Shown in pieces: positions 24,901 through 37,500 of a stretch of DNA of 64,000 nucleotides (positions are counted from its first letter, which is position 1; every line of letters starts with the position of its first letter). The notes beneath the pieces were generated by a model, which saw only the letters and a list, made by a program, of their open reading frames with translations, did not search any database and had not been told where the DNA came from. A program made the translations under genes and the position numbers. The stretch covers positions 1,736,001 through 1,800,000 of the forward strand of contig JAUIMM010000579.1 in assembly GCA_031769625.1 (NCBI GenBank). The letters are read 5' to 3'. The DNA comes from Taudactylus pleione (taxonomy: Eukaryota; Chordata; Amphibia; Anura; Myobatrachidae).

Positions 24901-27000
24901 CAATATACCATTAGTAATAGTAACATGCCCCCTGTAAGTGTAACTCCCAATATACCAACAGTAATCGTAACGTGCACCCAGTTAGTGTCACTCCCAATAT
25001 ACCCTCAGTAATAGTAACGTGCCCCCAGCAAGTGTAACTCCCAATAATATACCATCAGTAATAGTAACGTGCCCCCAGTAAGTGTAACTCCCAATATACC
25101 ATCAGTAATAGTAACGTGCTCCCAGTAATTGTAACTCCCACTATACCATCAGTAATAGTAACTTGCCCCCAGTTAGTGTCGCTCCCAATATACCATCAGC
25201 AATAGTAACATGCCCCCAGTAAGTGTCACTCCCAATATACCATCAGTAATAGTAACGTGCCCCCAGTAAGTGTAACTCCCACTATACCATCAGTAATAGT
25301 AACGTGCCCCCAGTTAGTGTCGCTCCCAATATACCTTCAGTAATAGTAACGTGCCTCCAGTAATTGTAACTCCCAATATCCCAACAGTAATAGTAACGTG
25401 CCTCCAGTAATTGTAACTCCCATTATACCATCAGTAATAGTAACGTGCCTCCAGTAAGTGTAACTCCCAATATACCATCAGTAATAGTAACGTGCCTCCA
25501 GTAAGTGTCACTCCCAATATACCATCAGTAATAGTAATGTGCCCCAAGTAAGTGTATCTCCCAATATACCATCAGTAATAGTAACGTGCCTCCAGTAAGT
25601 GTAACTCCCAATATACCATCAGTAATAGTAACGTGCCCCCAGTAAGTGTAACTCCCAATATACCATCAGTAATAGTAACGTGCCCCAAGTAAGTGTATCT
25701 CCCAATATACCATCAGTAATAGTAACGTGCCTCCAGTAAGTGTAACTCCCAATATACCATCAGTAATAGTAACGTGCCCCCAGTAAGTGTAACTCCCAAT
25801 ATACCAACAGTAATAGTAACGTGCCTCCAGTAATTGTAACTCCCAATATACCAACAGTAATAGTAACGTGCCTCCAGTAAGTGTAACTCCCAATATACCA
25901 TTAGTAATAGTAACATGCCCCCTGTAAGTGTAACTCCCAATATACCAACAGTAATCGTAACGTGCACCCAGTTAGTGTCACTCCCAATATACCCTCAGTA
26001 ATAGTAACGTGCCCCCAGTAAGTGTAACTCCCAATAATATACCATCAGTAATAGTAACGTGCCCCCAGTAAGTGTAACTCCCAATATACCATCAGTAATA
26101 GTAACGTGCTCCCAGTAATTGTAACTCCCACTATACCATCAGTAATAGTAACTTGCCCCCAGTTAATGTCGCTTCCAATATACCATCAGCAATAGTAACA
26201 TGCCCCCAGTAAGTGTCACTCCCAATATACCATCAGTAATAGTAACGTGCCCCCAGTAAGTGTAACTCCCACTATACCATCAGTAATAGTAACGTGCCCC
26301 CAGTTAGTGTCGCTCCCAATATACCTTCAGTAATAGTAACGTGCCTCCAGTAATTGTAACTCCCAATATCCCAACAGTAATAGTAACGTGCCTCCAGTAA
26401 TTGTAACACCCAATATACCATCAGTAATAGTAACGTGCCTCCAGTAAGTGTATCTCCCAATATACCATCAGTAATAGTAACGTGCCTCCAGTAAGTGTCA
26501 CTCCCAATATACCATCAGTAATAGTAACATGCCCCAAATAAGTGTATCTCCCAATATACCATCAGTAATAGTAACGTGCCTCCAGTAAGTGTAACTCCCA
26601 ATATACAATCAGTAATAGTAACGTGCCCCCAGTAAGTGTAACTCCCACTATACCATCAGTAATAGTAACGTGCCCCCAGTAAGTGTAACTCCCAATATAC
26701 CATCAGTAATAGTAATGTGCCCCCAGTAAGTGTAACTCGCAATATACCATCAGTAATAGTAACATGCCCCCTGTAAGTGTAACTCCCAATATACCAACAG
26801 TAATAATAACATGCCCCCAGTGTCACTCCCAATATTCCATCAGTAATAGTAACGTGCCTCCAATAAGTGTAACTCCCAATATACCAAAAGTAATAGTAAC
26901 GTGCCTCCTGTAAGTGTAACTCCCAATATACCAACAGTAATAGTAACGTGCCCCCAGTAAGTTTCACTCCTACTATACCATCAGTAATAGTAACGTGCCC
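24901..27000 (+). repeat. 990-bp duplication and precursor of X units
   Basis: The monomer with ACCATTAGTAATAG followed by CATGCCCCCTG starts near 24901 and again at 25891, 990 bp apart, with the same followers (GTAATCGTAACGTGCACCC, ACCCTCAG, then a 50-bp monomer). The second part, 25.89-27.0 kb, matches 31.56-32.67 kb at an offset of 5,670. It is thus an earlier copy of the X unit of the large HOR. The two differ by scattered bases, for example TAACACCC near 26405 where X has TAACTCCC. Confidence 0.8.
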
Positions 27001-27049
27001 CCAGTAAGTGTCACTCCCAATATACCATCAGTAATAGTAACGTGCCCCC

Positions 27050-30000
27050 AGTAAGTGTATCTCCCAATATACCATCAGTAATAGTAACGTGCCTCCAGTA
27101 AGTGTAACTCCCAATATACCATCAGTAATAGTAACGTGTCCCCAGTAAGTGTAACTCCCAATATACCATCAATAATAGTAACGTGCCCCCAGTAAGTGTA
27201 ACTCGCAATATACCAACAGTAATAGTAACGTGCCCCCAGTAAGTGTAACTCCCACTATACCATCAGTAATTGTAACTTGCCCCAGTTAGTGTCGCTTCCA
27301 ATATACCATCAGTAATAGTAACGTGCCCCCAGTAAGTGTGACTCCCAATATACCATCAGTAATAGAAACGTGCCCCCAGTAAGTGTCACTCCCAATATAA
27401 AATCAGTAAGAGTAACGTGCCCCCAGTAAGTGTATCTCCCAATATACCATCAGTAATAGTAACGTGCCCCCTTTAAGTGTTACTCCCAATATACCATCAG
27501 TAATAGTAACGTGCCCCCAGTAAGTGTAACTCCCAATATACCATCAGTAATAGTAACGTGCCCCCAGTAAGTGTCACTCCCACTATACCATCAGTAATAG
27601 TAACGTGCCCCCAGTAAGTGTCACTCCCAATATACCATCAGTAATAGTAACGTGCCCCCTGTAAGTGTAACTCCCAATATATTCCATCAGTAATAGTAAC
27701 GTGCCCCCAGTAAGTGTCACTCCCTCTATACCATCAGTAATAGTAACGTGCCCCCAGTAAGTGTCACTCCCAATATACCATCAGTAATAGTAACGTGACC
27801 CCAGTAAGTGTAACTCCCACTATACCATCAGTAATAGTAACGTGCCCCCAGTTAGTGTCGCTCCCAATATACCATCAGTAATAGTAACGTACCCCCAGTA
27901 AGTGTAACTCCCACTATACCATCAGTAATAGTAACGTGCCCCCAGTAATTGTAACTCCCAATATACCAACAGTAATAGTAACGTGCCTCCAGTAATTGTA
28001 ACTCCCAATATACCAACAGTAATAGTAACGTGCCTCCAGTAAGTGTATCTCCCAATATATCAAATGTAATAGTAACGTGCCTCCAATAAGTGTAACTCCC
28101 AATATACCATCAGTAATAGTAACGTGCCCCCAGTAAGTGTAACTCCCAATATACCATCATTAATAGTAACGTGCCCCCAGTAAGTGTAACTCGCAATATA
28201 CCAACAGTAATAGTAACGTGCCCCCAGTAAGTGAAACTCCCAATATACCATCAGTAATAGTATTGTGCCCCCAGTAAGTGTAACTCCCACTATACCATCA
28301 GTAATAGTAACTTGCCCCAGTTAGTGTCGCTCCCAATATACCATCAGTAATAGTAACGTGCCCCCAGTAAGTGTGACTCCCAATATACCATCAGTAATAG
28401 TAACGTGCCCTCAGTAAGTGTCACTCCCAATATAAAATCAGTAATAGTAACGTGCCCCCAGTAAGTGTATCTCCCAATATACCATCAGTAAGAGTAACCT
28501 GCCCCCAGTAAGTGTTACTCCCAATATACCATCAGTAATAGTAACGTGCCCCCAGTAAGTGTAACTCCCAATATACCATCAGTAATAGTAACGTGCTCCC
28601 AGTAATTGTAACTCCCAATATACCAACAGTAATAATAACATGCCCCCAGTGTCACTCCCAATATTCCATCAGTAATAGTAACGTGCCTCCAATAAGTGTA
28701 ACTCCCAATATACCAAAAGTAATAGTAACGTGCCTCCAATAAGTGTAACTCCCAATATACCAACAGTAATAGTAACGTGCCCCCAGTAAGTTTCACTCCT
28801 ACTATACCATCAGTAATAGTAACGTGCCCCAAGTAAGTGTATCTCCCAATATACCATCAGTAATAGTAACTTGCCCCAGTTAGTGTCGCTCCCAATATAC
28901 CATCAGTAATAGTAACGTGCCCCCAGTAAGTGTGACTCCCAATATACCATCAGTAATAGTAACGTGCCCTCAGTAAGTGTCACTCCCAATATAAAATCAG
29001 TAATAGTAACGTGCCCCCAGTAAGTGTATCTCCCAATATACCATCAGTAATAGTAACCTGCCCCCAGTAAGTGTTACTCCCAATATACCATCAGTAATAG
29101 TAACGTGCCCCCAGTAAGTGTCACCCAATATAAAATCAGTAATAGTAACGTGCCCCCAGTAAGTGTATCTCCCAATATACCATCAGTAATAGTAACCTGC
29201 CCCCAGTAAGTGTGACTCCCAATATACCATCAGTAATAGTAACGTGCCCTCAGTAAGTGTCACTCCCAATATAAAATCAGTAATAGTAACGTGCCCCCAG
29301 TAAGTGTATCTCCCAATATACCATCAGTAATAGTAACCTGCCCCCAGTAAGTGTTACTCCCAATATACCATCAGTAATAGTAACGTGCCCCCAGTAAGTG
29401 TAACTCCCAATATACCATCAGTAATAGTAACGTGCTCCCAGTAATTGTAACTCCCAATATACCAACAGTAATAATAACATGCCCCCAGTGTTACTCCCAA
29501 TATTCCATCAGTAATAGTAACGTGCCTCCAATAAGTGTAACTCCCAATATACCATCAGTAATAGTAACGTGCCCCCAGTAAGTGTAACTCCCAATATACC
29601 ATCAGTAATAGTAACGTGCCCCCAGTAAGTGTAACTCCCAATATACCAACAGTAATAATAACATGCCCCCAGTGTCACTCCTAATATTCCATCAGTAATA
29701 GTAACGTGCCTCCAATAAGTGTAACTCCCAATATACCAAAAGTAATAGTAACGTGCCTCCTGTAAGTGTAACTCCCAATATACCAACAGTAATAGTAACG
29801 TGCCCCCAGTAAGTTTCTCTCCTACTATACCATCAGTAATAGTAACGTGCCCCCTGTAAGTGTCACTCCCAATATACCATCAGTAATAGTAACGTGCCCC
29901 AAGTAAGTGTATCTCCCAATATACCATCAGTAATAGTAACGTGCCTCCAGTAAGTGTAACTCCCAATATACCTTCAGTAATAGTAACGTGCCCCCAGTAA

Positions 30001-30405
30001 GTGTAACTCCCAATATACCATCAGTAATAGTAACGTGCCCCCAGTAAGTGTAACTCCCAATATACCATCAGTAATAGTAATGTGCCCCCAGTAAGTGTAA
30101 CTCGCAATATACCATCAGTAATAGTAACATGCCCCCTGTAAGTGTAACTCCCAATATACCAACAGTAATCGTAACGTGCACCCAGTTAGTGTCACTCCCA
30201 ATATACCCTCAGTAATAGTAACGTGCCCCCAGTAAGTGTAACTCCCAATAATATACCATAAGTAATAGTAACGTGCCCCCAGTAAGTGTAACTCCCAATA
30301 TACCATCAGTAATAGTAAGGTGCTCCCAGTAATTGTAACTCCCAATATACCAACAGTAATAGTAACGTGCCTCCAATAAGTGTAACTCCCAATATACCAT
30401 CAGTA
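27050..30405 (+). repeat. 3.3-kb duplicated block, right copy
   Basis: This is the partner of the block at 19.45-22.71 kb. Differences from its partner are mostly whole monomers: a GTAACTCGCAATATACC monomer is present at about 27,185 but absent near 19.63 kb, and extra monomers lie near 28.5 and 28.9 kb. Two small exceptions are the two-base addition in CAATATATTCC near 27,680 and the two-base loss near 29,124. Confidence 0.85.
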
Positions 30406-31570
30406 ATAATAACATGCCCCCAGTGTCACTCCCAATATACCATCAGTAATAGTAACGTGCCTCCAATAAGTGTAACTCCCAATATACCAAAAGTAATAGT
30501 AACGTGCCTCCAATAAGTGTAACTCCCAATATACCAACAGTAATAGTAACGTGCCCCCAGTAAGTTTCACTCCTACAATACCATCAGTAATAGTAACGTG
30601 CCCCCAGTAAGTCTCACTTCCAATATACCATCAGTAATACTAACGTGCCCCAAGTAAGTGTATCTCCCAATATACCATCAGTAATAGTAACGTGCCTCCA
30701 GTAAGTGTAACTCCCAATATACCATCAGTAATAGTAACTTGCCCCCAGTTAGTGTCGCTCCCAATATACCATCAGCAATAGTAACATGCCCCCAGTAAGT
30801 GTCACTCCCAATATACCATCAGTAATAGTAACGTGCCCCCAGTAAGTGTAACTCCCACTATACCATCAGTAATAGTAACGTGCCCCCAGTTAGTGTCGCT
30901 CCCAATATACCTTCAGTAATAGTAACGTGACTCCAGTAATTGTAACTCCCGAAATCCCAACAGTAATAGTAACGTGCCTCCAGTAATTGTAACTCCCAAT
31001 ATACCATCAGTAATAGTAACGTGCCCCCAGTAAGTTTCACTCCTACTATACCATCAGTAATAGTAACGTGCCCCCAGTAAGTGTCACTCCCAATATACCA
31101 TCAGTAATAGTAACGTACCCCAAGTAAGTGTATCTCCCAATATACCATCAGTAATAGTAACATGCCTCCAGTAAGTGTAACTCCCAATATACCATCAGTA
31201 ATAGTAACGTGCCCCCAGTAAGTGTAACTCCCAATATACCATCAGTAATAGTAACGTGCCCCCAGTAAGTGTAACTCCCAATATACCATCAGTAATAGTA
31301 ACGTGCCCCCAGTAAGTGTCACTCCCAATATACCATCAGTAATAGTAATGTGCCCCCAGTAAGTGTATCTCCCAATATACCATCAGTAATAGTAACGTGC
31401 CCCCAGTAAGTGTAACTCCCACTATACCATCAGTAATAGTAACGTGCCCCCAGTTAGTGTCGCTCCCAATATACCATCAGTAATAGTAACGTGCCCCCAG
31501 TAAGTGTAACTCCCAATATACCATCAGTAATAGTAACTTGCCCCCAGTTAGTGTCACTCCCAATATACCA
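30405..31570 (+). repeat. Transition into the large HOR
   Basis: 30.41-30.77 kb copies 24.36-24.72 kb, and 30.84-31.04 kb copies 23.10-23.31 kb. From about 31.09 kb the sequence is already in phase with the X unit (offset 1,738 to about 32.83 kb), shown by CCCCAAGTAAGTG at 31117 and 32855. This segment is a patchwork joining the older blocks to the large composite HOR. Confidence 0.7.
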
Positions 31571-34500
31571 TTAGTAATAGTAACATGCCCCCTGTAAGTG
31601 TAACTCCCAATATACCAACAGTAATCGTAACGTGCACCCAGTTAGTGTCACTCCCAATATACCCTCAGTAATAGTAACGTGCCCCCAGTAAGTGTAACTC
31701 CCAATAATATACCATCAGTAATAGTAACGTGCCCCCAGTAAGTGTAACTCCCAATATACCATCAGTAATAGTAACGTGCTCCCAGTAATTGTAACTCCCA
31801 CTATACCATCAGTAATAGTAACTTGCCCCCAGTTAGTGTCGCTCCCAATATACCATCAGCAATAGTAACATGCCCCCAGTAAGTGTCACTCCCAATATAC
31901 CATCAGTAATAGTAACGTGCCCCCAGTAAGTGTAACTCCCACTATACCATCAGTAATAGTAACGTGCCCCCAGTTAGTGTCGCTCCCAATATACCTTCAG
32001 TAATAGTAACGTGCCTCCAGTAATTGTAACTCCCAATATCCCAACAGTAATAGTAACGTGCCTCCAGTAATTGTAACTCCCAATATACCATCAGTAATAG
32101 TAACGTGCCTGCAGTAAGTGTAACTCCCAATATACCATCAGTAATAGTAACGTGCCTCCAGTAAGTGTCACTCCCAATATACCATCAGTAATAGTAACGT
32201 GCCCCAAGTAAGTGTATCTCCCAATATACCATCAGTAATAGTAACGTGCCTCCAGTAAGTGTAACTCCCAATATACCATCAGTAATAGTAACGTGCCCCC
32301 AGTAAGTGTAACTCCCAATATACCATCAGTAATAATAACGTGCCCCCAGTAAGTGTAACTCCCAATATACCATCAGTAATAGTAATGTGCCCCCAGTAAG
32401 TGTAACTCGCAATATACCATCAGTAATAGTAACATGCCCCCTGTAAGTGTAACTCCCAATATACCAACAGTAATAATAACATGCCCCCAGTGTCACTCCC
32501 AATATTCCATCAGTAATAGTAACGTGCCTCCAATAAGTGTAACTCCCAATATACCAAAGGTAATAGTAACGTGCCTCCTGTAAGTGTAACTCCCAATATA
32601 CCAACAGTAATAGTAACGTGCCCCCAGTAAGTTTCACTCCTACTATACCATCAGTAATAGTAACGTGCCCCCAGTAAGTGTCACTCCCAATATACCATCA
32701 GTAATATTAACGTGCCCCAAGTAAGTGTATCTCCCAATATACCATCAGTAATAGTAACGTGCCTCCAGTAAGTGTAACTCCCAATATACCATCAGTAATA
32801 GTAACGTGCCCCCAGTAAGTGTAACTCCCAATATACCATCAGTAATAGTAACGTGCCCCAAGTAAGTGTATCTCCCAATATACCATCAGTAATAGTAACG
32901 TGCCTCCAGTAAGTGTAACTCCCAATATACCATCAGTAATAGTAACGTGCCCCCAGTAAGTGTAACTCCCAATATACCATCAGTAATAGTAACGTGCCCC
33001 CAGTAAGTGTAACTCCCAATATACCATCAGTAATAGTAACGTGCCCCCAGTAAGTGTCACTCCCAATATACCATCAGTAATAGTAATGTGCCCCCAGTAA
33101 GTGTAACTCCCAATATACCATCAGTAATAGTAACGTGCCCCCAGTAAGTGTAACTCCCACTATACCATCAGTAATAGTAACGTGCCCCCAGTTAGTGTCG
33201 CTCCCAATATACCATCAGTAATAGTAACGTGCCCCCAGTAAGTGTAACTCCCAATATACCATCAGTAATAGTAACTTGCCCCCAGTTAGTGTCACTCCCA
33301 ATATACCATTAGTAATAGTAACATGCCCCCTGTAAGTGTAACTCCCAATATACCAACAGTAATCGTAACGTGCACCCAGTTAGTGTCACTCCCAATATAC
33401 CCTCAGTAATAGTAACGTGCCCCCAGTAAGTGTAACTCCCAATAATATACCATCAGTAATAGTAACGTGCCCCCAGTAAGTGTAACTCCCAATATACCAT
33501 CAGTAATAGTAACGTGCTCCCAGTAATTGTAACTCCCACTATACCATCAGTAATAGTAACTTGCCCCCAGTTAGTGTCGCTCCCAATATACCATCAGCAA
33601 TAGTAACATGCCCCCAGTAAGTGTCACTCCCAATATACCATCAGTAATAGTAACGTGCCCCCAGTAAGTGTAACTCCCACTATACCATCAGTAATAGTAA
33701 CGTGCCCCCAGTTAGTGTCGCTCCCAATATACCTTCAGTAATAGTAACGTGCCTCCAGTAATTGTAACTCCCAATATCCCAACAGTAATAGTAACGTGCC
33801 TCCAGTAATTGTAACTCCCAATATACCATCAGTAATAGTAACGTGCCTGCAGTAAGTGTAACTCCCAATATACCATCAGTAATAGTAACGTGCCTCCAGT
33901 AAGTGTCACTCCCAATATACCATCAGTAATAGTAACGTGCCCCAAGTAAGTGTATCTCCCAATATACCATCAGTAATAGTAACGTGCCTCCAGTAAGTGT
34001 AACTCCCAATATACCATCAGTAATAGTAACGTGCCCCCAGTAAGTGTAACTCCCAATATACCATCAGTAATAGTAACGTGCCCCCAGTAAGTGTAACTCC
34101 CAATATACCATCAGTAATAGTAATGTGCCCCCAGTAAGTGTAACTCGCAATATACCATCAGTAATAGTAACATCCCCCCTGTAAGTGTAACTCCCAATAT
34201 ACCAACAGTAATAATAACATGCCCCCAGTGTCACTCCCAATATTCCATCAGTAATAGTAACGTGCCTCCAATAAGTGTAACTCCCAATATACCAAAGGTA
34301 ATAGTAACGTGCCTCCTGTAAGTGTAACTCCCAATATACCAACAGTAATAGTAACGTGCCCCCAGTAAGTTTCACTCCTACTATACCATCAGTAATAGTA
34401 ACGTGCCCCCAGTAAGTGTCACTCCCAATATACCATCAGTAATAGTAACGTGCCCCAAGTAAGTGTATCTCCCAATATACCATCAGTAATAGTAACGTGC

Positions 34501-37500
34501 CTCCAGTAAGTGTAACTCCCAATATACCATCAGTAATAGTAACGTGCCCCCAGTAAGTGTAACTCCCAATATACCATCAGTAATAGTAACGTGCCCCCAG
34601 TAAGTGTAACTCCCAATATACCATCAGTAATAGTAATGTGCCCCCAGTAAGTGTAACTCCCAATATACCATCAGTAATAGTAACATACCCCCTGTAAGTG
34701 TAACTACCAATATACCAACAGTAATCGTAACGTGCACCCAGTTAGTGTCACTCCCAATATACCCTCAGTAATAGTAACGTGCCCCAAGTAAGTGTAACTC
34801 CCAATAATATACCATAAGTAATAGTAACGTGCCCCCAGTAAGTGTAACTCCCAATATACCATCAGTAATAGTAACGTGCTCCCAGTAATTGTAACTCCCA
34901 ATATACCAACAGTAATAGTAACGTGCCTCCAATAAGTGTAACTCCCAATATACCATCAGTAATAGTAATGTGCCCCAGTAAGTGTATCTCCCAATATACC
35001 ATCAGTAATAGTAACGTGCCTCCAGTAAGTGTAACTCCCAATATACCATCAGTAGTAGTAACGTGCCCCCATTAAGTGTAACTCCCAAAATACCATCAGT
35101 AATAGTAACGTGCCCCCAGTAAGTGTAACTCCCAATATACCATCAGTAATAGTAACGTGCCCCCATTAAGTGTAACTCCCAATATACCATCAGTAATAGT
35201 AACGTGCCCCCAGTAAGTGTAACTCCCAATATACCATCAGTAATAGTAACGTGACTCCAGTAATTGTAACTCCCAATATCCCAACAGTAATAGTAACGTG
35301 CCTCCAGTAATTGTAACTCCCAATATACCATCAGTAATAGTAACGTGCCCCCAGTAAGTTTCACTCCTACTATACCATCAGTAATAGTAACATGCCCCCA
35401 GTAAGTGTCACTCCCAATATACCATCAGTAATAGTAACGTGCCCCAAGTAAGTGTATCTCCCAATATACCATCAGTAATAGTAACGTGCCTCCAGTAAGT
35501 GTAACTCCCAATATACCATCAGTAATAGTAACGTGCCTCCAGTAAGTGTAACTCCCAATATACCATCAGTAATAGTAACGTGCCCCCAGTAAGTGTAACT
35601 CCCAATATACCATCAGTAATAGTAACGTGCCCCCAGTAAGTGTCACTCCCACTTTACCATCAGTAATAGTAACGTGCCCCCAGTAAGTGTCACTCCCAAT
35701 ATACCATCAGTAATAGTAACGTGCCCCCAGTAAGTGTAACTCCCAATATACCATCAGTAATAGTAACGTGCCCCCAGTTAGTGTCGCTCCCAATGTTCCA
35801 TCAGTAATAGTAACGTACCTCCAGTAATTGTAACTCCCAATATACCTACAGTAATAGTAACGTGCCTCCAGTAAGTGTAACTCCCAATATACCATCAGTA
35901 ATAGTAACGTGCCTCCAGTAAGTGTAACTCCCAATATACCATCAGTAATAGTAACGTGCCTCCAGTAAGTGTAACTCCCTATATACCATCAGTAATAGTA
36001 ACGTGCCCCCAGTAAGTGTAACTCCCATTATACCATCAGTAATAGTAACGTGCCCCCAGTAAGTGTCACTCCCAATATACCAAAAGTAATAGTAACGTGC
36101 CTCCAATAAGTGTAACTCCCAATATACCAACAGTAATAGTAACGTGCCCCCAGTAAGTTTCACTCCTACTATACCATCAGTAATAGTAACATGCCCCCAG
36201 TAAGTGTCACTCCCAATATACCATCAGTAATAGTAACGTGCCCCAAGTAGGTGTATCTCCCAATATACCATCAGTAATAGTAACGTGCCTCCAGTAAGTG
36301 TAACTCCTACTATACCATCAGTAATAGTAACGTGCCCCCAGTTAGTGTCGCTCCCAATATACCATCAGTAATAGTAACGTGCCCCCTGTAAGTGTAACTT
36401 CCAATATACCATCAGTAATAGTAACTTGCCCCCAGTTAGTGTCACTCCCAATATACCATTAGTAATAGCAACATGCCCCCTGTAAGTGTAACTCACAATA
36501 TACCAACAGTAATCGTAACGTGCACCCAGTTAGTGTCACTCCCAATATACCCTCAGTAATAGTAACGTGCCCCCAGTAAGTGTAACTCCCAATAATATAC
36601 CATCATTAATAGTAACGTGCCCCCAGTTAGTGTAACTCCCAATATACCATCAGTAATAGTAACGTGCTCCCAGTAATTGTAACTCCCACTATACCATCAG
36701 TAATAGTAACTTGCCCCCAGTTAGTGTCGCTCCCAATATACCATCAGCAATAGTAACATGCCCCCAGTAAGTGTCACTCCCAATATACCATCAGTAATAG
36801 TAACGTGCCCCCAGTAAGTGTAACTCCCACTATACCATCAGTAATAGTAACGTGCCCCCAGTAAGTGTAACTCCCAATATACCATCAGTAATAGTAACGT
36901 GCCTCCAGTAAGTGTCACTCCCACTATACCATCAGTAATAGTAACGTGCCCCCAGTAAGTGTCACTCCCAATATACCATCAGTAATAGTAACGTGCCCCC
37001 AGTAAGTGTAACTCCCAATATACCATCAGTAATAGTAACGTGCCCCCAGTTAGTGTCGCTCCCAATGTTCCATCAGTAATAGTAACGTGCCTCCAGTAAT
37101 TGTAACTCCCAATATACCTACACTAATAGTAACGTGCACCCAGTAAGTGTAACTTCCAATATACCATCAGTAATAGTAACGTGCCTCCAGTAAGTGTAAC
37201 TCCCAATATACCATCAGTAATAGTAACGTGCCTCCAGTAAGTGTAACTCCCTATATACCATCAGTAATAGTAACGTGCCCCCAGTAAGTGTAACTCCCAT
37301 TATACCATCAGTAATAGTAACGTGCCCCCAGTAAGTGTAACTCCCAATATACCATCAGTAATAGTAACGTGCTCCCAGTAATTGTAACTCCCAATATGCC
37401 AACAGTAATAATAACATGCCCCCAGTGTCACTCCCAATATACCATCAGTAATAGTAACGTGCCTCCAATAAGTGTAACTCCCAATATACCAAAAGTAATA

